Positions 1 through 8,200 of a stretch of DNA of 16,004 bases are shown here, one piece after another. The translations under genes were made by a program, and so were the position numbers. Origin of the DNA: JANOYJ01 sp031373225 (GTDB lineage Bacteria; Pseudomonadota; Alphaproteobacteria; Rhizobiales; Rhizobiaceae); the NCBI GenBank assembly GCA_031373225.1, contig JANMMM010000222.1, positions 1-16,004 of the forward strand, in the 5' to 3' direction. How positions within the stretch are numbered: the first letter of the stretch is position 1; every line of letters starts with the position of its first letter. A model generated the notes under the pieces. The model worked only from the letters and a program-made list of their open reading frames with translations, was not told the DNA's origin and made no database searches.

Positions 1-119
1 CCTTTCATAATTTTTTTTCTTTCTCCCTCTTGTTGCGGCGCCCCCCCCCCCGGCCCCGGATTGACGACGCTAAGGCGGCGGCAGCTGAATTGTTCCCATT
101 TGAGCGTCTACCGCTCTAG

Positions 120-674
120 TCACTCAAGATTCGTGTGCTGAGCCCGCATGTCCTCGCTTTTCGCGCCGGACAGCGCCTGGATGCGCTGCACCATGATTTC
201 AAACAGCACAAACAGCGCGCCCTCGAACACCGAACCCATCGGCATTGCGGAAGAATGCGAACCAGCTTGGTCCGATGCCATGGTCTGCGCGGGAATGACC
301 AGCACGCTGTCGGCTGCCAGCGCCGCGCTGCCCTTCGGCTCGGCGGTAATGATGGCGCAGTGCGCGCCGGCCTTCTTCGCCTCGCCCATCAGCGCCAGAA
401 CTGTTGACAATTCGCCAGGACCGGAAGTTGCCAGAAACACATCGCCTGCGCCGACCGGAGGCGCAGTCATCTCGCCCGCCACTCCGGCGTTCAGCCCCAG
501 ATGATAAAGCCGCATGGCGAACCCTTTGATCTGCAAAGCCTCGCGCCCGCAGCCGTAAACGACCACGCGCCCCGCCCCTTCGATCAGCCGGCACAGTGCG
601 TTCATCTCGCTGTCGCTTATCTTGCCCATCACCGCGCCGATTTCATCAAGGACCGGTTTGTAAAGTTCGCTCAT
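120..674 (-). CDS. SIS-domain protein, 6-phospho-3-hexuloisomerase (HxlB)-like
   Basis: The 184-residue product has the length and layout of 6-phospho-3-hexuloisomerases, cytoplasmic enzymes that interconvert 3-hexulose-6-phosphate and fructose-6-phosphate. Seen directly: a SIS-fold core with VVVYGCGREALQIKGFAMRL at residues 37-56, GEMTAPPVGAGD at 67-78, the phosphosugar-binding ATSGPGELS at 82-90, MPMGSVFEG at 144-152 and the C-terminal RAQHTNLE, close to the R-x-x-H-x-N-L-E tail usual in the family. The start at 674 gives the typical N-terminus. The usual partner, hexulose-phosphate synthase, is not in the window. The gene is divergent from the aldo/keto reductase at 859, so it may belong to the sugar locus; its substrate there is unknown. 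Another SIS sugar isomerase is possible, but the conserved tail argues for the HxlB group. Confidence 0.8.
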   Translation of the reverse strand: MSELYKPVLDEIGAVMGKISDSEMNALCRLIEGAGRVVVYGCGREALQIKGFAMRLYHLGLNAGVAGEMTAPPVGAGDVFLATSGPGELSTVLALMGEAKKAGAHCAIITAEPKGSAALAADSVLVIPAQTMASDQAGSHSSAMPMGSVFEGALFVLFEIMVQRIQALSGAKSEDMRAQHTNLE

Positions 675-802
675 GTCATTTTCCCGTTCTTTTTCTGACG
701 GTTAAGGTATTTGTTCCCGCCCGCCTCTTACCGGACTTGGGAAGCGATGCCACTTCACGAAATCTTGCAGAGCGACATGTTTGAAGCGCCGCGCCATTTC
801 TC

Positions 803-831
803 TTGCGCTTTGCCCGCGCCTCCTCTGTAAT
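803..831 (+). promoter_or_regulatory. candidate sigma-70-type promoter for the aldo/keto reductase unit
   Basis: TTGCGC at 803-808 and TGTAAT at 826-831 are separated by exactly 17 bases and lie about 28 bases before the start codon at 859. The match to TTGACA/TATAAT is good but not perfect. Assigned by eye; no other element in the 184-bp divergent region was as convincing. Confidence 0.35.
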
Positions 832-858
832 GGCCTCGTGTGAAAATGGACGCGCGGA

Positions 859-1884
859 ATGAAGACCAGAAATTATGACCGGCTCGGCAATGGCGGACTT
901 GACTTCACCGAGCTGGGCTTCGGTTCGGCCCCCATTGGCAATCTCTACCGCGCCATCTCCGAACTGGCCGCGCAGGATGCGCTGAACGCCGCCTGGGACA
1001 GCGGCTGCCGGTACTTCGACACGTCACCGCTTTATGGCCTCGGCCTGTCCGAAACCCGGCTCAATCACTTTCTGCGTGGCAAACCGCGCGGAGAATACGT
1101 GATCTCCACCAAGGTTGGAAGGATGCTGCAGGTCTGTCCGCCGGACCAGCGCACCGGCATCGGCAAATTCTTCGACACGCCGTCGCGCTGCCAAGTCTAT
1201 GACTATTCCCATGACGGAATCATGCGCTCGCTGGAATTCTCGCTGGAGCGCCTTGGTCTCGACCGCGTCGATGTCCTCTACGTCCATGACCTTTGCATCT
1301 ACACTCATGGCACCAAGGCCGCGTCCGACGCGCGCATTGAGGAGTTCTTCACGACAGGCGGCTACGACGCGATGTTAAAGCTGCGCGATCAGGGCGTGGT
1401 GAAAGCCATCGGCGGCGGCATCAATGAATGGGAAGTTTGTCAGACGCTGACACAGCGCGGCGATTTCGACCTGTTCCTTCTGGCCGGCCGCTACACGCTG
1501 CTGGAGCAGGAATCGCTGATCTCCTTCCTGCCGCTCTGCGAGAAACGCGGCATCGGCATCGTGCTGGGCGGGCCTTACAATTCCGGCATTCTCGCCACCG
1601 GCGTCAAAGAAGGCGCGCAGTTCAACTATTCGAACGCGCCGCAATCCGTCATCGACAAGGTGGCGCGCATCAATCAAGTCTGTGAACGCCACAGCGTTCC
1701 GATGATTGAAGCGGCCTTGCAGTTTCCCCTGTTCCATCCCTCGGTGGTCTCCGTCATTCCCGGCGGGCAGAGCGCGGATGAGGTCAGGGGCAACCGCGGT
1801 TTCCTCGACACCTCTATTCCTCCGGCGCTTTGGGCCGACCTAAAATCCGAAGGCCTGATGCGGCGGGACGCGCCGACGCCATGA
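859..1884 (+). CDS. aldo/keto reductase, L-fucose / D-threo-aldose 1-dehydrogenase type
   Basis: A 341-residue NAD(P)-dependent oxidoreductase of the aldo/keto reductase superfamily. It probably oxidises L-fucose (or another aldose of the same configuration, such as L-galactose or D-arabinose) at C1 to the lactone. Visible are the N-terminal GLDFTELGFGSAPIGNL stretch, the catalytic tetrad candidates Asp54 and Tyr59 in FDTSPLYG, Lys85 in STKVGR and His143 in LYVHD, and the C-terminal cofactor-binding VSVIPGGQS region. Length and motifs fit the D-threo-aldose dehydrogenase branch. An ATG at 846 is out of frame; 859 is the natural start although its ribosome site is weak. The stop overlaps the lactonase start (ATGA), indicating translational coupling and consecutive pathway steps. 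Exact substrate is inferred from neighbours. Confidence 0.88.
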   Translation: MKTRNYDRLGNGGLDFTELGFGSAPIGNLYRAISELAAQDALNAAWDSGCRYFDTSPLYGLGLSETRLNHFLRGKPRGEYVISTKVGRMLQVCPPDQRTGIGKFFDTPSRCQVYDYSHDGIMRSLEFSLERLGLDRVDVLYVHDLCIYTHGTKAASDARIEEFFTTGGYDAMLKLRDQGVVKAIGGGINEWEVCQTLTQRGDFDLFLLAGRYTLLEQESLISFLPLCEKRGIGIVLGGPYNSGILATGVKEGAQFNYSNAPQSVIDKVARINQVCERHSVPMIEAALQFPLFHPSVVSVIPGGQSADEVRGNRGFLDTSIPPALWADLKSEGLMRRDAPTP

Positions 1885-2729
1885 CGCTTCTGATCGACGG
1901 GCATCAGCATTATTGGCAGCCAGCCCGGGGCGACTATGGCTGGATGCCGAAGGACGACCCGATACTTTCCCGGCCCTATGCGCCGCAGGATTTGCAGCCC
2001 GCGCTGGCGGCGGCTGGGATCGGGAAAACCGTGCTGGTTCAGGCGGCTCCCACTGTCGAGGAAACCGAATATATGCTCGGAATCGCCGATGCCACTCCAT
2101 CCGTCGGCGCGGTCGTCGGCTGGATTGATTTCGAGAATCAGGCGCATTTGAAACATCTGGAGCGCCTGAGAAACCATCCAAAGTTCGCCGGCGTGCGCCC
2201 GATGATACAAGACATTGAAGACACGGACTGGATGCTGCGCAACGATGTGCAGTGGGGTTTCGCCGCGCTGGCCGATCTCGACCTGACCTTCGACGCGCTC
2301 GGCTTCTCCCGCCACCTCGCCAACTTTCTGACCATCCTCAAACGCTTTCCGAGAATGCGCGCGGTGATCGACCATTGCATGAAGCCGCAGATCAGGAACC
2401 ATGACACAAGCCGCAGCGAGCTGGCATTCTGGTCGCACGGCATGGCGCGGATAGCCGGAGAGACGGGGGCGTATTGCAAGCTGTCGGGGCTGGTCACGGA
2501 AGCCAGCGCGGGCTGGTCCGCTCAGGATCTTGCGCCCTATGCGAACCAGGTTCTCTCGGCATTCGGTACCGATCGCGTCATGTGGGGATCGGACTGGCCG
2601 GTATGCCGTTTGCGGGGGGAATATGAAGCCTGGCTGGCGGCAGCGCACGCGCTTTGTTCGGGGCTGAGCGAGGCGGAGCGCGGGGACGTGTTCGGCGGGA
2701 CGGCGGCGCGGTTTTACCGGCTATCGTAA
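1881..2729 (+). CDS. amidohydrolase-2 family sugar lactonase (L-fuconolactonase-like, COG3618)
   Basis: The 282-residue product belongs to the COG3618 amidohydrolases, TIM-barrel enzymes that open sugar 1,4- or 1,5-lactones to the aldonic acid. The N-terminal metal-binding HxH is His8-Gln-His10 in IDGHQHYW; GVRPMIQD (104-111), VIDHCMKP with His165 and WGSDWPVC with Asp238 are the other family signatures. The frame is open upstream to 1830, but that start would lie inside the aldo/keto reductase gene and give a nonsense 17-residue extension, whereas the ATG at 1881 overlaps the upstream stop and begins directly at the barrel strand. Position after a sugar dehydrogenase and near fucU argues for an aldonolactone substrate such as L-fucono-1,5-lactone. 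Rhamnono- or galactono-lactone cannot be excluded. Confidence 0.87.
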   Translation: MTLLIDGHQHYWQPARGDYGWMPKDDPILSRPYAPQDLQPALAAAGIGKTVLVQAAPTVEETEYMLGIADATPSVGAVVGWIDFENQAHLKHLERLRNHPKFAGVRPMIQDIEDTDWMLRNDVQWGFAALADLDLTFDALGFSRHLANFLTILKRFPRMRAVIDHCMKPQIRNHDTSRSELAFWSHGMARIAGETGAYCKLSGLVTEASAGWSAQDLAPYANQVLSAFGTDRVMWGSDWPVCRLRGEYEAWLAAAHALCSGLSEAERGDVFGGTAARFYRLS

Positions 2730-2798
2730 CGCGCGCCGGAACTGGAGAGCGAACCAGTGCCGCGCAACCCCACCCGCCATCCTTGAATCCTTCATACA

Positions 2799-2925
2799 CT
2801 CCCTCACCTGCTTCGCTCCGCGAAGCTGTCCTCTCCCCGTGGGGGAGAGGCGAAGAAGCGCCGCCCGCTTTCCCCTCTCCCCCACGGGGAGAGGACAGTC
2901 TTGCGCAGCAAGACAGGTGAGGGAG
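2799..2925. repeat. two-armed inverted repeat (palindromic REP-like element / bidirectional terminator)
   Basis: The left arm 2799-2850 is the reverse complement of the right arm 2874-2925, apart from a 15-base middle part. CTCCCTCACCTG (2799-2810) pairs with 2914-2925, and the 25 bases at 2826-2850 pair perfectly with 2874-2898. The two middle parts, CTTCGCTCCGCGAAG and TCTTGCGCAGCAAGA, differ but each is a palindrome in itself. Each outer arm also contains a small hairpin (CCTCTCCCC-GTG-GGGGAGAGG). The element lies between two convergent operons, downstream of both, so it may end transcription from both sides. Similar CTCTCCCC/GGGGAGAGG repeats are frequent between genes of Rhizobiales, which is recalled, not searched. 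The rest of the 280-bp spacer (2730-3009) holds nothing recognisable. Confidence 0.8.
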
Positions 2926-3009
2926 AGTCTCAAGCGCGGCGTCCGGCCGCTCCGTGTTTTTCGTGCCATTCTCCTGCCGGGGAGCGGAGCGCGAGGCGGG
3001 AACGACCTG

Positions 3010-3450
3010 TCAAATCACCCCCATCTTCAACAAAAAACACCCATACGGCCCGGGATCGCTGGTCTGCACGACGGCGAAACTCTGCCGCGCCGCCTCGTAG
3101 AAGGCGAACCGTTCCAAAGCCCTGATTTGCACAGGCTTCCCCTCCGCCGTGTCGGCTGCCGCCTGCATGTCGAGATGCGCCTGCACAAGCTTTTCCGGAT
3201 CGCCAACCACTTCCATCCGCGCAATTGGCGCATCGACAAATGTGTCGAGCGGGAAATGGCGCAGAAGGGCTTTGGACAAAGCGGGCAAATCCGCTCCCGG
3301 CATCGGGACGACCTTTCCATATGTCGTGTGTTTGGCAATCGACGCCGCCGGATGATTGCGGTCGCAGATCAGAAGGTCGTCGCCATGGCCCATTGATTTC
3401 AACACGAACAGCAGCTCGGCGGACAGCAGCGGGTCAACGTGCCTGAGCAT
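3010..3450 (-). CDS. fucU: RbsD/FucU family sugar mutarotase (L-fucose mutarotase)
   Basis: A 146-residue protein with the size and motifs of FucU, a cytoplasmic decameric enzyme that speeds interconversion of alpha and beta L-fucose so that the correct anomer reaches the dehydrogenase. The diagnostic block MGHGDDLLICDRNHPA (residues 20-35) holds the family's conserved His22 and Asp30, and the C-terminal GPYGCFLLKMGVI resembles the ending Y-x-x-F-x-L-K-x-G-V of FucU. The start at 3450 is only 3 bp after the stop of the UxaA-family gene, so the two are co-transcribed and probably translationally coupled. This gene is the strongest evidence that the locus handles L-fucose rather than hexuronates. 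RbsD (ribose) is the alternative, but the neighbours favour FucU. Confidence 0.88.
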   Translation of the reverse strand: MLRHVDPLLSAELLFVLKSMGHGDDLLICDRNHPAASIAKHTTYGKVVPMPGADLPALSKALLRHFPLDTFVDAPIARMEVVGDPEKLVQAHLDMQAAADTAEGKPVQIRALERFAFYEAARQSFAVVQTSDPGPYGCFLLKMGVI

Positions 3451-3453
3451 GGC

Positions 3454-4986
3454 TCACATCACCGCCCCGATCTGCCACGGCACAAATTCATTGTCGCCAA
3501 GCCCCAGCGCCTCGCTCTTGCTCTTCCGCCCCGACGCCACCTCAATCATCATTGCGAGTATCTCGCGGCCCTTGTCCTCAATCGAAACGCCGTCGATTAT
3601 GTCGCCGCAGTTAATGTCCATGTCCTCGTCGAGCATCTTGTACATGGCCGAGTTAGTCGCCAGCTTGATCGTCGGCGCGGGCTTGGAGCCGAAGGCCGAG
3701 CCGCGCCCGGTGGTGAAGACGACAAGCTGCGCGCCAGACGCAATCTGTCCAGTGGCGGACACCGGGTCATAGCCAGGTGAATCCATAAAGACGAAACCGT
3801 GCTCTTTGACCTTCTCGGCATAGAGCAGCACGTCCGACAGCGCCAGCGTGCCACCCTTCGCCGCAGCGCCGAGCGACTTTTCAAGGATGGTCGTCAGTCC
3901 GCCCGCCTTGTTGCCGGGTGATGGATTATTGTCCATCGAGCCGCCATTGACCGACGTGTAATTCTCCCACCAGCGGATGCGCGCGATCAGCTTTTCACCG
4001 ACCTCCTTCGACGCCGCGCGCCGCACCAGCAATTGCTCCGCGCCATAAATTTCCGGCGTCTCGGACAGAAGCGCCGTGCCGCCCTGCTTCACCAGAAGGT
4101 CGGTGGCAGCGCCCAGCGCCGGATTGGCGGTGATGCCGGAAAAGCCGTCCGAGCCGCCGCATTGCAGACCAACCGTCAGCTCGCTCAGCTGGATCGGCTC
4201 GCGCTTTACATCATTAACCGAGGGCAGCAGCTTTTTGATCGCCTCGATCCCCGCCTCGACGGTCTTGCGGGTGCCGCCCGTCTCCTGAATGGTCAGGCCG
4301 TGGAAACGCTCTTCACCGGACGAGCCGAACATCGCCTTCATCCGCCCGATCTGCATCACCTCGCAGCCAAGGCCGATGAAGATCGCCGCGCCGACATTGG
4401 GATGCGTCGCGTGGCCCCAGAGCACGCGCTGCAACGCCTCATAGCCTTCGCCCTCCGCCGCCATTCCGCAGCCCGTGCCATGCGCCAGCGCGATAACGCC
4501 GTCGACATTTGGATATTCGTCCAGAATGCCGGTGCGGTTGAAATGATCCGCGATGCGCCGCACCACCGTCGCCGAGCAGTTCACCGTGGCGCACAGCGCA
4601 ATGAAATTGCGCGTCCCCGCCTGCCCGTCGGAGCGGCGGTAGCCGTCGAAGCTCAGACGCTCATTTTCCGGAACAAAGTCAATCGGCCGGAAGTCCTCTC
4701 CGATCCGGTAATTCTGGTCATGCGCGCCCATGGCGCAATTGTGTGTATGGACCTGCTCGCCGGTTTTGATGTTGCGGCTCGCATAGCCGATGATCTGGCC
4801 AAACTTCAGCACCGGCTGGCCCTCGGCGATGTCCTTGACCGCGATCTTGTGGCCGGACGGCACGAGCTTTTCCAGCGGCGCTCCAGAACCGGCAGGCCTC
4901 GTTCCAGCGCCGAAGAATTTTGTCAGCACAATCACATTGTCCTGCTCGTTCAGCCGCAAAGTTCCTTCAAGGCCCTCGTGTGCCAT
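3454..4986 (-). CDS. UxaA/GarD-family sugar-acid dehydratase (annotated altronate dehydratase)
   Basis: The 510-residue protein is a full-length UxaA-family dehydratase: an N-terminal SAF domain (about 15-88) ending in GEQVHTHNCAM (77-87), then the large catalytic domain with SDGQAGTRNFIA, GTGCGMAAEGEGYE, FIGLGCEVMQI, LQCGGSDGFSGITANP, NPSPGNKAGG and FMDSPGYDPVSATG. The family removes water from aldonates such as D-altronate or galactarate in an Fe2+-dependent way to give 2-keto-3-deoxy acids. With fucU immediately downstream and a fucose-type dehydrogenase and lactonase nearby, the likely substrate here is L-fuconate. The Campylobacter jejuni fucose locus likewise combines UxaA-type proteins, an amidohydrolase and a mutarotase. 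No uronate isomerase or tagaturonate reductase lies nearby, so a true altronate role is less likely but not excluded. Confidence 0.88.
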   Translation of the reverse strand: MAHEGLEGTLRLNEQDNVIVLTKFFGAGTRPAGSGAPLEKLVPSGHKIAVKDIAEGQPVLKFGQIIGYASRNIKTGEQVHTHNCAMGAHDQNYRIGEDFRPIDFVPENERLSFDGYRRSDGQAGTRNFIALCATVNCSATVVRRIADHFNRTGILDEYPNVDGVIALAHGTGCGMAAEGEGYEALQRVLWGHATHPNVGAAIFIGLGCEVMQIGRMKAMFGSSGEERFHGLTIQETGGTRKTVEAGIEAIKKLLPSVNDVKREPIQLSELTVGLQCGGSDGFSGITANPALGAATDLLVKQGGTALLSETPEIYGAEQLLVRRAASKEVGEKLIARIRWWENYTSVNGGSMDNNPSPGNKAGGLTTILEKSLGAAAKGGTLALSDVLLYAEKVKEHGFVFMDSPGYDPVSATGQIASGAQLVVFTTGRGSAFGSKPAPTIKLATNSAMYKMLDEDMDINCGDIIDGVSIEDKGREILAMMIEVASGRKSKSEALGLGDNEFVPWQIGAVM

Positions 4987-5096
4987 TTTCCGTCATCCAT
5001 GCCATTATTGCGTCCGCTGATTAGGGCGGCGAACAGGCGGCCTGTCAATCGGCCTTTTGTGCGCGCAAGAGACTTTTCGCCTTGCTGAAAAAGCGA

Positions 5097-5120
5097 AGCC
5101 CCGCCGTTTCTGGCGGGGCT
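5097..5120 (-). terminator. intrinsic terminator of the secreted-protein unit
   Basis: AGCCCCGCC at 5097-5105 and GGCGGGGCT at 5112-5120 form a perfect 9-bp stem with a 6-base loop. On the minus strand the stem is followed by TCGCTTTTTC, a moderately T-rich tract. It sits 22 bp after the TAG at 5143-5145 but more than 160 bp after the TAA at 5281-5283, which favours the longer form of the gene. The rest of the spacer up to 4986 carries only the uxaA leader. Confidence 0.65.
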
Positions 5121-5142
5121 CCATTTCTTGTTTACTCTGACC

Positions 5143-5280
5143 CTATTGCGGAACGTCTTGATTCCCCAGTCTCAGGTTGTTGCGCAGATTGAGTATTGGT
5201 CCGTCCTGCCCCCCGTCCGGCTTGTAGCAGTTCGGATATCTGCCGGTCGTGCCGCGCGGGCAGCGCTGCGGCACGATGAC
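5143..5280 (-). pseudogene. in-frame C-terminal continuation of the DUF11 protein gene beyond its TAA stop
   Basis: Reading the minus strand directly on from the TAA at 5281-5283 in the same frame gives 45 sense codons before TAG at 5143-5145. They begin VIVPQRCPRGTTGRYPNC and then YKPDGGQDGP. CPRGTTGRYPNC repeats the motif CPAGTIGIYPVC found just before the stop (C-P-x-G-T-x-G-x-Y-P-x-C), so this stretch is almost certainly coding by ancestry. It is either lost by a nonsense mutation, reached by stop readthrough, or separated by a base error. A different-frame ORF over the same bases (5132-5329) has no such similarity. Confidence 0.7.
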
Positions 5281-8200
5281 TTACCGCATCACACAAACCG
5301 GATAGATGCCAATTGTGCCAGCCGGGCATTTGCGGATCGTCGGCCCGTCGTCAATCGGACGCAGGCATTCGCCGTCGATCAGCTTTGTGCCGCGCGGACA
5401 GATGGTCGGCCGGTCAATCTTCACACAGCCCTTGCGTCCCAAAACCGTGCCGCGCGGGCAGATGCACTTGCCGTCTTTGGTGCGTATCTGTCCGGGAAGC
5501 AGCGTGCATTGGCGCACTATGTTCTGGCAGCGTCCGTTTTTCAGCTCGGTGTTGCGGGGGCAGATGCAATTGCCGTTCTTCGTCCGGATCTGGCCGGGCA
5601 GGAGCTCGCACCGTTCGACGATTGGACGCTTGCACGCGCCGTCTTTCAGAGTTGTTCCACGCGGGCAGATGCAGCGGTTGTCCGTAGTCCGTATCTGGCC
5701 AGGCAGCAGTGTGCATTGTTCAACGACAGGACGCTTGCAGGCGCCTTGCCGAAGCTCGGTGCCGCGCGGGCAGATGCAATTGCCGTTCTTGGTGCGGATC
5801 ATGCCCGGAAGCAGCTTGCAGACCTTTGGCTGATCGACAACCGGCTCGTCAGGCTCAACCGGCTCCACCGGATCGGCGACATCGCCGACACAGCGCCCGC
5901 GTCCCTGGCTGAAGGTCTGGCCTTCAGGGCAGACACAGCGTCCGTCGGCGTTCTTGACGAAGCCTTCGGAGCACTGCTTCTCGTCCTGCGCCTTTACCAG
6001 CGTGAACGGATGGCAGGCAAATGGTCCAGGCCGGTCACCGCCAAGGACGCGGCCTGCGGCCCCGCCTGCCGTGCCTATCTGCACCTTGTCGCCGGTGACG
6101 CCGACGCAGTTGCGTCCGCTCAAGCCGTTTGGCCCGACCTTTGCAAGCGAGTCATTGTCCGGGATCACGATGGTCACCACATGCGGCTGGCTTGCGCCCG
6201 CCGGGATGCTGACATTGGCCGTGCAGCCGAATGGCAGCGCGGCTGGTTCAGGAGCGCAGCCGAACGGCGGCTCGATCGACTGGATGGCAACGACCTCCAG
6301 ACGCCCGACGCCTTCAAGCTCCACCGCGTCGCCAATCTGCAGCGGCCCGGAGAAGTCCTGGTCGCCATTGTTGGTGATGGTCACGGTGAACGCGCAGGGC
6401 TCTGCGACGGTGCACTGCGCATCGCCGGTCTTGGTCACGGAAATGTCCGTGCCGCCTTCATCGCAGGCCTCGCCGAACGGCTCGGTGAGGCGTCCGCCCA
6501 AAGTCGGGTTGACAGTGCCGACAGCGCAGTTCTTGAACCGCTCGTTGGGGCTGACCTGCACCGTCACGTCGAAGTGGCGGCTCGCGCCCGGAACCATGAC
6601 CGCGCCGGGAATCTGGCACGACACATTGGCGGCGGGAACCGGCGTGCAGGCCCATTCCGCGCCGTCGGGAGCGACGGTCAGGATATTGGCCGCCGCGCCG
6701 CTGCCGATGATCGTCGCCGCGTCATTGACAAAGACGGGACCAACGGGAGCGGATGTTCCAACCGAGTTGACGGTGATGCGGCAGGAGACAGCGCCTCCGG
6801 CTGCGGCCGGCTTGCAGACCTTGGTGATCCGCAGCGCGGGCTTTCCGTCCGGCTGGCGCAGCTTGGCGGTTGCGCACGCCTTGTTGTTGGCGAGATTGGT
6901 CTCTGTCTCAATGGCTTTCACCTCCGCGCAGTTCTCAATATTCGGATCACGCAGGTCGGTCGGAACGACTGCCCTGACAATGATCAGGGTTGTGGCTCCT
7001 GGGACAAGAACAATGCCCGGATGGTCGCATTGGAACTGGTTTGCGCCGATTGAGGCACAGTTCCATGGCGGGGTTGGCGCAAACGTCACCGACGTCGGCT
7101 CGTTGCCCGGGAACTGGTCAACCACCGTCAGCGGCCCGTTATGCGTGACGGGACCGACATTGGTCACGAGAACGCCATAGGTGCACAATCCATCCGCCGT
7201 GCAGAACTCGCGGGCGATCTTGCGCAATTGCAGGTCGGCCCTGCGGTTGTCCGGCGGCTGGCATTCCTTATTCTGTTCATACGGGCCTTTCGGATCGCAC
7301 AGGTCGATCTTTGCGCAGGCCCTGTCGTTCAACTGGCTGCCAAACAAAGGCTTGCCGCTTTCGGTGTAGTTGTACTTGGCGCAGTTTTCGATATAGCGCG
7401 CGTTCCAGGCCGGTCCCGGCTTGAAGCTCAGTTTAAGGTCAACAAACTGGCCGGGATTAAGTGTCGTCACCGGATGCTTGCACAGCATCGGGCTGGTCAA
7501 AGGCGCGCATGCCCATGGCGCATTCGGCCCGCCGTCTATTGTGGCATTGAACGGCAGCGTCACTTCATTGAGAACGATAGACCCGTTGTAAGGCGCATCG
7601 CCGACGTTGGAGACGCGGATGGTGAACTTGCAGCCGCCGTCCTTCGTGCAGAACCCAACTTCCGCCCGCTTCTCAACCTTGATATCCGGCTGCTTTCTCG
7701 GGCATTCGAGGTCTTTGGGAATGACGATGTCAATCGTCTGGGTGCAGCAGATGCCCCAGCCTTCGTTCGGCCCGGCAAAGGTTTCAGTGCCGATGACGAT
7801 GAGATGCACAACATCGCCCGGCATCGCGCCGGTGATGGTCCAGTTGAGCACGCCGCCGCCTGCGGGCACTATCTGCGCTGCGGGAGCGATCATCACGCCC
7901 GGGTTGGCCGTGGTGAGCTCGATGACCTTGCCCGCCATGTCCGCGCCGACATTCATGTGATAGATGAACGCGCCGGCGCCATTCTTGTCACAGTCCACTG
8001 TGCCGGTTTCAATCTTGAAGCAGGCTTCCTCGGGCTTGTCGCCGCCGCCCGGAGGATCGCATTTGGTCACGTCAATCGAAATGCGGGTCTTCTGGCCGGT
8101 GAGGAAATCGCCGTCATCCGGCAGCGCCGGATCGTGCGACATCATCTGAACCGGCGCGCCGATTGGCCGCGTCGCCGTCAAGGTCGCCTGATTGTCCACC

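Noticed and set aside
1..8. Possible minus-strand start codon at position 8
   Set aside because: A purine-rich site precedes it, but only the codon ATG and the next few bases are in the window, too little to call a gene.
676..858. Short minus-strand peptide frame in the spacer between the SIS and aldo/keto reductase genes
   Set aside because: About 31 codons with an arginine-rich composition and no convincing ribosome site; it overlaps the likely divergent promoters.
1830..1880. Upstream in-frame start for the lactonase at 1830
   Set aside because: It lies inside the aldo/keto reductase gene and adds 17 residues with no family similarity; the ATGA overlap at 1881 is the natural start.
2730..3009. 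CRISPR-like array suggested by the repeated CTCTCCCC motifs
   Set aside because: The copies are inverted arms of one palindromic element, not regularly spaced direct repeats with unique spacers.
5132..5329. 65-codon minus-strand ORF across the DUF11 stop
   Set aside because: It is in a different frame from the DUF11 gene and its continuation, lacks the cysteine motif and has no ribosome site.
5128..7053. Long plus-strand open frame (641 codons) opposite the DUF11 gene
   Set aside because: It is antisense to a gene with a signal peptide, repeats and a strong ribosome site; its own residues are R/A/D-rich with no domain, as expected from the complementary strand of GC-rich coding DNA.
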